Of a stretch of DNA of 20,659 bases, positions 7,886-16,036 are shown one piece after another (the first letter of the stretch is position 1; every line of letters starts with the position of its first letter). A program made the translations under genes and the position numbers. The notes below the pieces were generated by a model. The model had not been told where the DNA came from. It searched no databases and was given only the letters and a program-made list of their open reading frames with translations. Origin of the DNA: JBDHTS01 sp044220535 (GTDB lineage Bacteria; Pseudomonadota; Alphaproteobacteria; Micavibrionales; Micavibrionaceae); the NCBI GenBank assembly GCA_044220535.1, contig JBGAQU010000053.1, positions 1-20,659 of the forward strand, written 5' to 3'.

Positions 7886-8588
7886 GCGCACCACGCGCGA
7901 AGAGTCGGCGGTCGGTGGCGATGTGGGAGAGTTCGATGCGTTCACCTTCGCCGTAAAATCCGACTGTATGTTCACCCACGACATCGCCGCCGCGGCGCAC
8001 GGCGAAGCCGATGGCGCCTTGCGGACGGGAGCCTGATCTGTCGAAGGTAGGGTGGTCAGGGGCTGCAACGGCACGGCCTTTGGCGGCGGATTTTCCAAGC
8101 ATCAGTGCTGTGCCGGATGGGGCATCAACTTTGCGTTTATGATGCGTTTCCAGCACTTCAATATCCCATTCAGGCCCAAGCTTTTGTGCCGCTTGTTCGA
8201 TAAGGGCAGAGAGAAGCGTGACGCCGATGCTGGTATTGGCGGCATAGACGATAGGGCATTCTTTCGACGCATCCTGCAATTCCTTTTCCTGCGCGGCGTT
8301 CAGGCCGGTGGTGCCGATGACCATAGGCTTATGCGCCTTTGCTGCTAGCCAGACGAGTTTTGAGGTGGCGTCAGGTGTGGAGAAATCGATGATGATATCA
8401 GAATTGAGGAGGAGAGTTTCGGGAGAGTCGGTGATTGTATAATTTTCTGGTTCTTTTGGCAGGGAGCGGGCCAGGCCAGAGGAGAGGACGACGCCGTTCC
8501 ATATATTTGTCTGCAGTTCTTGCACCAATAACTGGCCGACACGCCCTGTGCAACCGCTGATACCGATTTTTGTGATGCCGACAGTCAT
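7815..8588 (-). CDS. dapB: 4-hydroxy-tetrahydrodipicolinate reductase
   Basis: DapB reduces hydroxy-tetrahydrodipicolinate with NAD(P)H on the way to meso-diaminopimelate and lysine, in the cytoplasm. The 257-residue product has the N-terminal Rossmann glycine motif (GISGCTGRVGQ, residues 9-19), the IIIDFSTPDATSKL strand, and GTTGL. The substrate/catalytic motif is ETHHKRKVDAPSGTAL, with His149/His150, Lys153 and Ser158-Gly-Thr160. It starts at ATG 8588, three bases after the dnaJ stop, so it is surely co-transcribed with dnaJ; dnaK-dnaJ-dapB is a recurrent alphaproteobacterial order. It ends in TAA and converges on the broken 6034 gene. It is complete. Confidence 0.97.
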   Translation of the reverse strand: MTVGITKIGISGCTGRVGQLLVQELQTNIWNGVVLSSGLARSLPKEPENYTITDSPETLLLNSDIIIDFSTPDATSKLVWLAAKAHKPMVIGTTGLNAAQEKELQDASKECPIVYAANTSIGVTLLSALIEQAAQKLGPEWDIEVLETHHKRKVDAPSGTALMLGKSAAKGRAVAAPDHPTFDRSGSRPQGAIGFAVRRGGDVVGEHTVGFYGEGERIELSHIATDRRLFARGALKAAQWVAGQKPGLYAMKDVLGL

Positions 8589-8591
8589 GGT

Positions 8592-9734
8592 TTAATCTTT
8601 CAGATCGTCCCACAGTTCCTTCATTTTTGAGAAGAAGCCGGACGCTTCGGGACTGTGTTTCAGGGCTTCCTTGCCAGTCATGGTCTGGTCCAGTTGTCTC
8701 ATCAATTCCTGTTGTTTCTTGGTCAGGTTGACGGGAACTTCGACCTGCAGTTCGACATACATATCGCCGGACTGGTCAGATTTCATGATCGGCATGCCTT
8801 TACCCTTCAGGCGCACACGCTGGCCGTTCTGGGTACCGGCCTTTATGCTGAAGCGGGTTTTTTTGCCGTCGACTGTCGGGACTTCAAGATCACCGCCGAG
8901 CGCGGCCTTGGTCATTGGGATTGGCACGCGGCAGTATAAATCCGTACCTTCGCGCTGGAAGAATTTATGCGGTTTGATGGCGAGCAGGATGTAGAGGTCA
9001 CCAGGAGCGCCTCCACGTGTGCCACCTTCACCTTCGCCGGTCAGGCGGATGCGGCGGCCGGTATCGACACCTTGCGGGATTTTGACTTTGAGGGTTTTTT
9101 CCCTGCGGATTGCGCCCTTGCCGCCGCATTTATCGCAGGCTTCGCGAATGATTTTGCCCGCGCCCTGGCAAGTGGGGCAGGTGCGTTCGATGGTGAAGAA
9201 GCCCTGCTGCATACGCATGCGACCCTGCCCGTCGCAGGTCGGGCATTTTTCCTCGCCCGTGCCTGGCATGGCGCCGGATCCCGTGCATTTGTCGCAGGTT
9301 TCGTTGATGGGAATCTTGATCGTGGATTCCTTGCCGGTAAACGCTTCCTCCAGCGTGATTTCCATCGTGTACTGAAGGTCGGAGCCGCGTTGCGGGCCGG
9401 TTTTTTGCTGGCCGCCGCGATTCATGAAATCGCCGAACATGCCTTCGAAAATATCGGAGAAGGATCCACCCATGCTGGAGAAGTCAGGACCTTGCCGCCC
9501 ACCACCGCCCGCCGCGAAATCGGTGGTGCCGAACTGGTCATAGGCCGCGCGTTTTTGAGGGTCTTTCAGGACGTCATAAGCTTCGTTGACTTCCTTGAAT
9601 TTTGCTTCGGCGGCCTTGTCGTCTTTATTACGGTCAGGATGATATTTCAGCGCCATCTGGCGATAGGCCTTTTTCAGCTCATCCGCGTTTGCTGACTTTT
9701 CGACACCCAGAATTTTATAAAAGTCCTTGGACAT
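8592..9734 (-). CDS. dnaJ: Co-chaperone DnaJ (Hsp40)
   Basis: DnaJ delivers unfolded substrates to DnaK and stimulates its ATPase. I chose ATG 9734 (MSKDFYKILGVEKSANADEL, 380 residues) with the purine-rich GGATAAGA before it; the frame extends upstream but without family similarity. Order: J domain with HPDRNK (residues about 4-70), Gly/Phe region (GGGGRQGPDFSSMGGSF and following), then four zinc-binding CxxCxGxG repeats (CDKCTGSG, CPTCDGQG, CPTCQGAG, CDKCGGKG) and the C-terminal substrate-binding domains (KVKIPQGVDTGRRIRL; DLEVPTVDGKKTRFSIKAGT). It is a complete type I DnaJ. It follows dnaK after a gap of about 75 bp containing a hairpin and precedes dapB. Confidence 0.98.
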   Translation of the reverse strand: MSKDFYKILGVEKSANADELKKAYRQMALKYHPDRNKDDKAAEAKFKEVNEAYDVLKDPQKRAAYDQFGTTDFAAGGGGRQGPDFSSMGGSFSDIFEGMFGDFMNRGGQQKTGPQRGSDLQYTMEITLEEAFTGKESTIKIPINETCDKCTGSGAMPGTGEEKCPTCDGQGRMRMQQGFFTIERTCPTCQGAGKIIREACDKCGGKGAIRREKTLKVKIPQGVDTGRRIRLTGEGEGGTRGGAPGDLYILLAIKPHKFFQREGTDLYCRVPIPMTKAALGGDLEVPTVDGKKTRFSIKAGTQNGQRVRLKGKGMPIMKSDQSGDMYVELQVEVPVNLTKKQQELMRQLDQTMTGKEALKHSPEASGFFSKMKELWDDLKD

Positions 9735-9762
9735 TCTTATCCGCTGTGATGCGCTTATTTTT

Positions 9763-9796
9763 AAAAGAAGATGCGGACCATGCAATTATGGCCCGC
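9763..9796 (-). terminator. Hairpin with U-run between dnaK and dnaJ (terminator or attenuator)
   Basis: Read on the minus strand, GCGGGCCAT (9796-9788) and ATGGTCCGC (9781-9773) form a 9-bp stem with one G-T wobble and the loop AATTGC. ATCTTCTTTT follows. It begins 16 bases after the dnaK stop, and the T-run ends about 28 bases before the dnaJ ATG. Its place inside the operon suggests partial termination that lowers DnaJ relative to DnaK, or an RNA end-stabilising stem. Confidence 0.6.
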
Positions 9797-9811
9797 ACCT
9801 TTAAAATTAAA

Positions 9812-11719
9812 TTACTTGCTTTCATCCACATCCGTGAAATCGGCATCGACGACATCGTCCGCACTGCCCGCACCGTTAGCCTGGGCATTGTCAGGCGTGC
9901 CCGCGGATTTCTCCTGGGCCTTGCGGTAGGCAAGTTCGCCGAGTTTCATGCTGGCCTGGGTCAGGGCGTTGATGAGATCGCGGATTTTGGCCGCGTCTTC
10001 ACTGTCCAGAACATCCTTCAGGTCTTTAATCGCCGTTTCGATAGCCGATTTCTCCGCGTCAGGAAGGTCGCTGCCCAGATCCGCGATGGCTTTTTCAGCC
10101 TGGTGGATCATGGACTCGCCCTGGTTGCGGGCTTCGATGACTTCGCGTTTTTTCTTGTCGGCTTCCGCGTTCGCTTCGGCATCGTCGACCATCTTTTTGA
10201 TGTCGGCATCGGACAAGCCGCCCGAAGCCTGGATCTTGATGGCCTGTTCCTTGCCGGTGGCCTTATCCTTCGCCGCCACATGAACGATACCGTTGGCGTC
10301 GATGTCGAAGCTGACCTCGATCTGCGGTATGCCGCGCGGGGCAGGGGGAATGCCGACCAGGTCGAACTGGCCCAACATTTTGTTGTCCGCCGCCATTTCA
10401 CGTTCGCCCTGGAAGACGCGGATCGTGACCGCGCCCTGGTTATCTTCAGCTGTCGAGAAGGTTTGCGACTTTTTGGTCGGGATGGTGGTGTTGCGGTCGA
10501 TCAGGCGTGTGAACACGCCGCCCAGCGTTTCGATGCCGAGCGAGAGCGGGGTCACGTCGAGCAGCAGCACATCCTTCACGTCGCCGCGCAGGACGCCGCC
10601 CTGGATGGCCGCGCCATCGGCGACGACTTCGTCAGGGTTCACGCCTTTATGTGGCTCTTTACCAAAGAACTCCTTCACCGTTTCGATGATTTTGGGCATG
10701 CGGGTCATGCCGCCGACCAGAACCACATCGTCGATTTCAGAGGCTTTGATGCCTGCGTCCTTAATTGCGGCTTTCAGCGGTTCGATGGTGCGTTTCACCA
10801 GGTCGTCGACCAGGCTTTCCAGCTTGGCGCGGGAGAGCTTGATATTCAGGTGTTTCGGGCCCGAAGAATCCGCCGTGATAAAGGGCAGGTTGATTTCGGT
10901 CTGCGCGGTGGAGGACAGTTCGATCTTTGCCTTTTCCGCGGCCTCCTTCAGACGCTGCAGGGCCAGCTTGTCATTGCGCAGGTCGATGCCCTGTTCCTTT
11001 TTGAATTCATCGGCCAGATAGTCGATGATGCGGGCATCGAAATCCTCACCGCCAAGGAAGGTATCGCCATTGGTGGATTTGACTTCGAACACGCCGTCGC
11101 CGATTTCAAGGACGGAGATATCGAACGTGCCGCCGCCCAGATCGTAAACGGCAATCGTGCCGCTTTTGCGCTTGTCGAGGCCATAAGCCAGGGCAGCCGC
11201 GGTCGGTTCGTTGATGATGCGGAGGACTTCAAGACCGGCGATCTTGCCGGCGTCTTTCGTGGCCTGGCGCTGGGAGTCGTTGAAATAGGCGGGGACCGTA
11301 ATAACGGCCTGCGTCACTTTTTCACCGAGGAAGCTTTCGGCGGTTTCCTTCATTTTCTGAAGGATCATCGCGGAAATCTGGGACGGGGCATAGCCTTCGC
11401 CGTCGATTTCCACCCATGCGTCGCCATTCGTGCCTTTTACGATTTTAAAGGGGGCGGTCTTGGCCATTTTCTGGACATCGGCGTCATCGAAACGGCGGCC
11501 GATCAAACGTTTTACGGCATAAACCGTGTTATCCGGGTTGGTGACGGCCTGACGCTTGGCGGGCTGGCCGACCAGGCGTTCGCTATCCTTTGTGAAGGCC
11601 ACCATGGACGGAGTGGTGCGGGCGCCTTCGGCGTTTTCGATAACACGGGATTCCTTGCCTTCCATGACAGCCACGCAGGAATTGGTGGTGCCAAGGTCGA
11701 TACCGATTACTTTACTCAT
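9812..11719 (-). CDS. dnaK: Molecular chaperone DnaK (Hsp70)
   Basis: DnaK is the ATP-driven folding chaperone working with DnaJ and GrpE. ATG 11719 (MSKVIGIDLGTTNSCVAVME) is preceded by GAGAGGAATAAC, which fixes the start; upstream codons in the same frame are not part of the family. The 635-residue product has the nucleotide-binding domain with the signatures IGIDLGTTNSCV, VYDLGGGTFDISVLE and VVLVGGMTRMPKI. These are followed by the linker and substrate-binding domain (DVLLLDVTPLSLGIETLGG), the lid helices, and an acidic tail (DDVVDADFTDVDESK). It is complete. It lies downstream of the broken grpE and an 82-residue orphan, with a 308-bp leader carrying a possible heat-shock promoter. Confidence 0.99.
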   Translation of the reverse strand: MSKVIGIDLGTTNSCVAVMEGKESRVIENAEGARTTPSMVAFTKDSERLVGQPAKRQAVTNPDNTVYAVKRLIGRRFDDADVQKMAKTAPFKIVKGTNGDAWVEIDGEGYAPSQISAMILQKMKETAESFLGEKVTQAVITVPAYFNDSQRQATKDAGKIAGLEVLRIINEPTAAALAYGLDKRKSGTIAVYDLGGGTFDISVLEIGDGVFEVKSTNGDTFLGGEDFDARIIDYLADEFKKEQGIDLRNDKLALQRLKEAAEKAKIELSSTAQTEINLPFITADSSGPKHLNIKLSRAKLESLVDDLVKRTIEPLKAAIKDAGIKASEIDDVVLVGGMTRMPKIIETVKEFFGKEPHKGVNPDEVVADGAAIQGGVLRGDVKDVLLLDVTPLSLGIETLGGVFTRLIDRNTTIPTKKSQTFSTAEDNQGAVTIRVFQGEREMAADNKMLGQFDLVGIPPAPRGIPQIEVSFDIDANGIVHVAAKDKATGKEQAIKIQASGGLSDADIKKMVDDAEANAEADKKKREVIEARNQGESMIHQAEKAIADLGSDLPDAEKSAIETAIKDLKDVLDSEDAAKIRDLINALTQASMKLGELAYRKAQEKSAGTPDNAQANGAGSADDVVDADFTDVDESK

Positions 11720-12027
11720 TGTTATTCCTCTCATATTTGGCAAATACACCAGCGGCCCGACAGCCGGCACCGCTGCGATTCCCTTGATTGACAACGGTTA
11801 ATGCTTGCGGCCATGGAATATAGCACAAGCTTCCCCGATTGCCAGAGGGTAGATAGCCTGAAAGGCTACGCCTTTTCAACTATCTAAACCGTATACGTAG
11901 CAGGAAAGGGATGGATCAGTTGTTTTTTGATGGCTTAAGGATTAGGCGAACGTTGCATACCTGAATATGCTTGCTGACAATGGTCATAAATGGCCTGATT
12001 AAGCAACGGCTCCAGACTTTAATATCT
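11720..12027. other. 308-bp gene-free leader upstream of dnaK
   Basis: No convincing open reading frame lies here. On the minus strand it holds a possible heat-shock promoter (11851-11879), the small inverted repeat TAGCC-TTTCA-GGCTA (11853-11867) and a second weaker -10-like TATATT (11822-11817). The dnaK ribosome site (GAGAGG) lies close to its low-coordinate end. No clear terminator follows the 82-residue gene, so read-through from upstream is possible. Confidence 0.6.
11851..11879 (-). promoter_or_regulatory. dnaK: Possible RpoH (heat-shock) promoter for dnaK
   Basis: On the minus strand TTGAAA (11879-11874) is followed after 17 bp by CTATCT (11856-11851). Alphaproteobacterial RpoH promoters are described as CTTGAAA, about 16-17 bp, then CTTATNT-like -10 elements. 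Here the first base is G instead of C and the -10 is one or two bases off. The spacer and the -10 form a short palindrome. The location upstream of dnaK is right, but the match is imperfect and the leader would be about 125 bases long. Confidence 0.35.
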
Positions 12028-12276
12028 TTAAAAAGGGTAGGAAGGCCGTTCAGGTAATGCCGTTGGTTTGCCAACGCCAAGACTTAAGCCATCGAGAAAG
12101 CCATTTGCCAAAATTTTGAAAGTGCGGACAAGCTGTTCATGTTTAAAATCATTTAATTTTTTCTTCTTTAGCTCCTCGACCCTCTTCCAAATTTGCTCTT
12201 GGGCTTCGCTGTGAAATTGATCCAAGCGTTCATTCATGCGTAATAAGGCAAGATAATCATCAGAATCGAAGATCAT
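12028..12276 (-). CDS. Hypothetical 82-residue protein between grpE and dnaK
   Basis: ATG 12276 (MIFDSDDYLALLRMNERLDQ) lies one base after the grpE TAA, with ACGGAAGC at the end of grpE as ribosome site, so translation is probably coupled to grpE. The product is small, charged and mostly helical, with a Lys/Glu-rich central helix (IWKRVEELKKKKLNDF) that could form a coiled coil, then a Gly/Pro-rich tail ending PERPSYPF. It has no signal peptide or membrane segment. I do not recognise the family. The DNA is more AT-rich than grpE and dnaK. The tight junction and an uninterrupted frame support a real gene; its position suggests, but does not show, a link to chaperone function. Confidence 0.6.
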   Translation of the reverse strand: MIFDSDDYLALLRMNERLDQFHSEAQEQIWKRVEELKKKKLNDFKHEQLVRTFKILANGFLDGLSLGVGKPTALPERPSYPF

Positions 12277-12277
12277 G

Positions 12278-12888
12278 TTAAGCTTCCGTATTCACTTTGC
12301 GGCCAGCGCTACCCGTCCCGTCATCCTTCGCCACGCCGACTCGGGCGGGGCGGAGGAGGCGGCCGTGGAGGGGGTAGCCGGGTTCGGCGATCTGGATCAC
12401 GGTGCCCGCGGGTTTGCCGGTGCCGGGCGCTTCGAAGATCACTTCATGGAAGTTGGGGTCAAACATTTCGTTCGCGGGCATGATTTTTTTGATGCCGTGC
12501 TTTTCGAAGGTACGCAGCATTTGCTGTTCCATTGCGGCGACGCCTGCGATCAGGTTGCGGATGCGGTCATCGCCTTCGTTTTCATCTCTTCCGGGATGGC
12601 GTCGATGCGCGCTGGAAGTTATCTGAGAAGTCCAGCAGGTCGCGGGCAAGCGGTGACGGCGTATTTTGCGGCGTCCTCACGTTCCTTGATGGCGCGGCGA
12701 CGGGTATTCTCAACCTCGGCCAAGGGCGCAAAGCCTGGTCGCGCGCGCCAGCCGGGCTCGGCCTGCAGAAAGGTGGCCTGTTCCTGGGATGTATCCAATG
12801 CATCGCTTTGTTCCTGCGCGTCGCCGGGCAGGGGCATATCAGGATTTTCTAAATAGTCTGGGTTTTGTGTCATCGTATCGGGTTTCAT
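12278..12888 (-). pseudogene. grpE: GrpE nucleotide-exchange factor, multiply frameshifted as given
   Basis: GrpE releases ADP from DnaK. All parts of the protein are present but spread over three frames of the minus strand. The N-terminus (MTQNPDYLENPDMP to FLQAE) is in one frame, GARDQALR in a second, and LAEVENTRRRAIKEREDAAK back in the first. ARDLLDFSDNFQRA is in the second and RIRNLIAGVAAMEQQMLRTF to the end (NEMFDPNFHEVIFEAPGTGK; ends VNTEA) in the third. Frame changes fall near 12752-12757, 12724-12729, 12646-12650, 12606-12609 and 12584-12588, each correctable by one or two bases, several in short homopolymers. The residues either side match GrpE closely, so the change is very recent or an artefact. 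The start is ATG 12888 (or 12873), directly after the previous gene's TGA. A functional grpE is expected next to intact dnaK/dnaJ. Confidence 0.85.
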
Positions 12889-13773
12889 TCACTCATAATC
12901 GCCAGGCGCATGGGCAAAAACCTGTACGCTGTGGCTTGACTGCTGCGGGCCTTCGGCACCGTAGATTGTTGACGGAACATTGATGGAACCCAGTGACACG
13001 CTTTCGGCGATATTGGGGTCTTTTGCAACCATTCCGCTTTTATCCACGTAATAGAAACTGTCTTCATCTTCAAGAGGAGATGTAAACCCCGGCAGTTCTG
13101 ATTCAAGTGGAACAAGCCCTTTTGATCCCGCAAGTTTTTGTATTTCGCCAGCTATATCAGCGCTGTCACTGTCGCTTCCGGCCTTCAGGATTACGGTGCC
13201 TTCGGGATAAAACCACAATTTCATGGGATTTTTGAGATAGTCTATATTTCTCGGGGCATACCGGGTTCCGGTGCTCGGGCTTTCTTTGGATGGGGTCAGT
13301 TCGACGGAATGATCGGTGACCTTAATGTCGTAGCCGTTAACATTGCCTGGCGTGCCGAATTCAACCAGGGTCGTTCCATTTTCTTTCAGGATGGCGGGCG
13401 ACAGAGGTATTTCAGCCGAAGGATAGAACGAACGGTTCGGGCAGGGTTTTTTATCCCTGGATTTACGCATGGCATCGATGCCTGCAGGCTCACCGGCATC
13501 GATCTTCAGCTTTTTCATCTGAAATTCCATGGTGTAAGGAATTTTGCCGAATTTAGCGCAGCCGGTCGTGTTGTATTCGGTGGACAGGCGGATGACGAAG
13601 GCGTTTTTTTCACCATCTGCTGTGACAGGCATGCGGGCCATCGATATTTTCAGGGGCTGGCGGTTATCCTTAGGCGTCTTGATCCAGGACGCGACCTGCT
13701 GGGCCGTTGCAGGCTGAAGCGGCGCAAGCACGGCCATCCCCAGAAAGAGCGCGAATACTATGTGTTTGATCAT
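12889..13773 (-). CDS. Hypothetical Sec-exported protein
   Basis: ATG 13773 (MIKHIVFALFLGMAVLAPLQ) has AAAGGGAA upstream and begins with a classic signal peptide: Lys/His n-region, hydrophobic core, and cleavage probably after PATA-Q near residue 24. Upstream in-frame codons lack this and are discarded. The 294-residue precursor would be periplasmic or secreted. The mature part is polar and beta-rich, with two Cys (in TTGCAKFG and KKPCPNRS) that could form a disulfide, and segments such as YTMEFQMKKLKIDAGEPAG, MKLWFYPEGTVILKAGSDSD and SFYYVDKSGMVAKDPN. I do not recognise a domain. Its TGA abuts the grpE ATG, so it is probably co-transcribed with grpE, an unusual partner for a cytoplasmic co-chaperone. 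Confidence 0.8.
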   Translation of the reverse strand: MIKHIVFALFLGMAVLAPLQPATAQQVASWIKTPKDNRQPLKISMARMPVTADGEKNAFVIRLSTEYNTTGCAKFGKIPYTMEFQMKKLKIDAGEPAGIDAMRKSRDKKPCPNRSFYPSAEIPLSPAILKENGTTLVEFGTPGNVNGYDIKVTDHSVELTPSKESPSTGTRYAPRNIDYLKNPMKLWFYPEGTVILKAGSDSDSADIAGEIQKLAGSKGLVPLESELPGFTSPLEDEDSFYYVDKSGMVAKDPNIAESVSLGSINVPSTIYGAEGPQQSSHSVQVFAHAPGDYE

Positions 13774-13817
13774 CACGGCGTTCCCTTTAAAAATTGCAGG
13801 CCCAAGTCTAGCCGTTT

Positions 13818-15350
13818 TCAGGTGGGGGCGTAAACGGGCAATGTGGCTTGTCCTGGTTGAAATGCCGAGTTGTGCCTGTAACCCTGGAAATTTTTCCAAT
13901 AATCAGGCCTTTCGGCAACCGGGACGGCCGCCCAGCCATCATTCAGGACAGCCAGTTCAGGATCCAGAAACAGGCCGTCTTTCATGATCAATTCACCATC
14001 GAGTTCCATTGTGCCCTTATTGGTGAGCATGGCGGTAATGTCCCAGTGATCTTTCGAGTCGTTGCCATTGTCGACATGGACCGTCTGGTTGCCGTAGCGT
14101 GTATAGGTATAAGCCTTGCCAAGGGCAACGTGGAAACTTGGGCCGATTTTCTCCACCAGTAACATGTTCAGAACGTGCCGCCTGAGATGAGGATTAGTGC
14201 CTTTGCCGAATTCGCCTATATAATAATTATTTGGATCACGATCAAGAAAGCGCTGGAAATATTCAGCGCCTTCGGCTGCTTCAAACTTAACGAGCTTGCC
14301 TTTCTCAAAATGCAGTGTCAGGTCGCGTATGGTTTTGCCTGCCTCGTATTCAAAAAGCCCTTTGGCCACAATAACACCGTTGACACTGTCGCGTCTGGGT
14401 GCACTGAAAACTTCGGATCCGGGATTGTTGCGCGCGATCAGGCTATTGCAAAACGTAAAATGCTTGCCTTGCTCATCAACGAACTCCATCGAAATATCGG
14501 TGCCGTCACCGCTGGTCAGCCGCATTGTGTGGCATTTATCGAGTTTGGCGATTAAATATTCCTGCGCCTTACCAATATGGAGCCAAGGTTGATCGCATAG
14601 TTCGAAGAACAATTTAATATATTCATCGTAAGGAATGTTATCGAGAAGGGCGTCTTTCTCGGTAGGTATGCAGGTCAGATTATAATCCAGTGTGCCATTG
14701 CTGACTCGATCAGAAATAGGTTTTGTCAGTTTGGTGTAAAGAAGATCTTTACCAGGATCAATGGTAATCAGGTCTTCATTGTGGTTAAGGCAAACGCAGG
14801 TCAATCGCTTCGTTGCATCTTCATATTTGTTGTTATTCCATTGTGCCAGCGCAGGCATATTTTCATCCGTGCAGTGCTTTAATATAAGTCGCTCAAAATT
14901 CGGTGCGCCGTCGAATTTAATATCAATGTCAATGCCATCACGCAGGGCATTTTCGAATAGCTTGCATCCAACATATCGGGCGAGTTCGCCCAGCCTTAAA
15001 ACAGTTTTCTCGTGAGGTAGCGGCTTTTTTTGATGATAGAGTTTTGCAACCAGGCTGTCCTGCAAATCAAGGCTTGCCGGCGGTATGGCATAGTCTTTCC
15101 ATGTTGGCGCAGTAAGTTTTGATAGTTCTGTTTGAAAGGATGTAGAGTTTTCCAATCCAGCTGCAAAAATGGCTGCAAGCCTGTCGGTGCGGCAACCCAG
15201 TTCTATCGCATCGTCCAGCGACAAAAAATCCTGTTCAAAAGCTATTTTTACAGCTTCTGCTTCTGCTTCATAAAGGGAGCCTTGTGAAGCTAAAACATTT
15301 AAAAAATTATAAGCGCGAGTAAAATACGGTGCGATTTCAAAAGTTTTCAT
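13818..15350 (-). CDS. M29-family metallopeptidase (AmpS/PepS-type aminopeptidase-like)
   Basis: M29 enzymes are two-metal cytoplasmic aminopeptidases. ATG 15350 (MKTFEIAPYFTRAYNF) with AAGG upstream gives 510 residues; the frame continues upstream only as antisense of the nitroreductase gene. The C-terminal half shows the family pattern. It has GTDISM, then GSEVFSAP (Glu313), SVNGVIVAKG, YYIGEFGKGTNP (Glu380), SFHVALGKAYTY (His407, Tyr414) and DHWDITAML (His435, Asp437). The spacing of these residues agrees closely with the metal and catalytic residues known for the M29 family. M29 members are usually around 410 residues, so the N-terminal region is about 100 residues longer or divergent. 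It has no signal peptide. The gene sits 32 bp after the nitroreductase and 44 bp before the exported protein, on the same strand. Substrate is unknown. Confidence 0.8.
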   Translation of the reverse strand: MKTFEIAPYFTRAYNFLNVLASQGSLYEAEAEAVKIAFEQDFLSLDDAIELGCRTDRLAAIFAAGLENSTSFQTELSKLTAPTWKDYAIPPASLDLQDSLVAKLYHQKKPLPHEKTVLRLGELARYVGCKLFENALRDGIDIDIKFDGAPNFERLILKHCTDENMPALAQWNNNKYEDATKRLTCVCLNHNEDLITIDPGKDLLYTKLTKPISDRVSNGTLDYNLTCIPTEKDALLDNIPYDEYIKLFFELCDQPWLHIGKAQEYLIAKLDKCHTMRLTSGDGTDISMEFVDEQGKHFTFCNSLIARNNPGSEVFSAPRRDSVNGVIVAKGLFEYEAGKTIRDLTLHFEKGKLVKFEAAEGAEYFQRFLDRDPNNYYIGEFGKGTNPHLRRHVLNMLLVEKIGPSFHVALGKAYTYTRYGNQTVHVDNGNDSKDHWDITAMLTNKGTMELDGELIMKDGLFLDPELAVLNDGWAAVPVAERPDYWKNFQGYRHNSAFQPGQATLPVYAPT

Positions 15351-15382
15351 GATAGACCTTCCTGTATCTTTTGTTATAGCAA

Positions 15383-16036
15383 CTAAAATCCTTTTTTGGC
15401 GAATCCTTTTCCCGGCTGGCCGTACCCGTCGCCTTTGTTCAGGATTATGCCGGGTTTCCATTCCGTGACAATCCGGGCCAGGTTCGGGCGGTCGCGTTCC
15501 TCCGGTTGTTCGGCGGGGGTGCCTATATGGATAAAACCGGCGATGTTTTCTGTGGGGCCAAGGCCCAGGCCTTCGCGGAATATGGGGCTGTAGCTGTACC
15601 ATTCGGTCAGCCAGGCGGTGGCGAAGCCGAGGGCGTTGGCGGCAAGGGACAGGTTCATGCAAGCCGCACCGGAGGACAGGATTTGTTCCCAGGCTGGGTT
15701 TTTGCTTTCGCGGATGATACTGACCACGCCGATCACCAGAGGCGCGCGCATAAAGCGTTCAGCTTCGAGGTCCAGCTTGGCGGGAGAGGCGTCCGGTTCT
15801 TCGGCCAGCCAGGCTTTTTTCAGCAGGTCGCCGATCTGGTGGCGCGCATCGCCTTTAAAGATGATGAAATGCCACGGAAACATCTTGCCGTGATCCGGTA
15901 CGCGCGTTGCGGCGGTCAGGATTTGTTCGATCTGTTTGTCGTTCGGGCCGGGGCCGGTCAGTTTCTTGGTGCTACGCCGACGGAGCAGGTAATCGATGAC
16001 GGCGGGATCAGGCCTGCCTGTATACAGGGTGTTCAT
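15383..16036 (-). CDS. Nitroreductase-family FMN oxidoreductase (YdjA-like)
   Basis: Members of this family use FMN and NAD(P)H to reduce nitro or other electron-poor compounds. The 217-residue product starts MNTLYTGRPDPAVIDYLLRR and has the FMN-phosphate motif RRRSTKKL (residues 19-26). Next come ATRVPDHGKMFPWHFIIF, the ERFMRAPLVIGVVS strand, GAACMNLSLAANALGFATAW and the C-terminal GFIHIGTPAE, as in the compact YdjA/TdsD-like branch. Its ATG overlaps the histidine-kinase stop by four bases (ATGA), so the two are translationally coupled. The kinase/regulator pair therefore probably controls, or is expressed with, this enzyme. It ends in TAG. It is complete, but the natural substrate cannot be read from sequence. 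Confidence 0.9.
   Translation of the reverse strand: MNTLYTGRPDPAVIDYLLRRRSTKKLTGPGPNDKQIEQILTAATRVPDHGKMFPWHFIIFKGDARHQIGDLLKKAWLAEEPDASPAKLDLEAERFMRAPLVIGVVSIIRESKNPAWEQILSSGAACMNLSLAANALGFATAWLTEWYSYSPIFREGLGLGPTENIAGFIHIGTPAEQPEERDRPNLARIVTEWKPGIILNKGDGYGQPGKGFAKKGF

Noticed and set aside
9602..11791. A very long open frame on the + strand opposite dnaK and the end of dnaJ
   Set aside because: It is the antisense of the unmistakable dnaK gene; such long shadow frames are common opposite GC-rich chaperone genes and it shows no family features.
15351..15662. N-terminal extension of the M29 peptidase frame by about 100 residues
   Set aside because: It is Arg/Pro-rich, lies antisense inside the nitroreductase gene and lacks similarity; ATG 15350 has a ribosome site and a sensible start.
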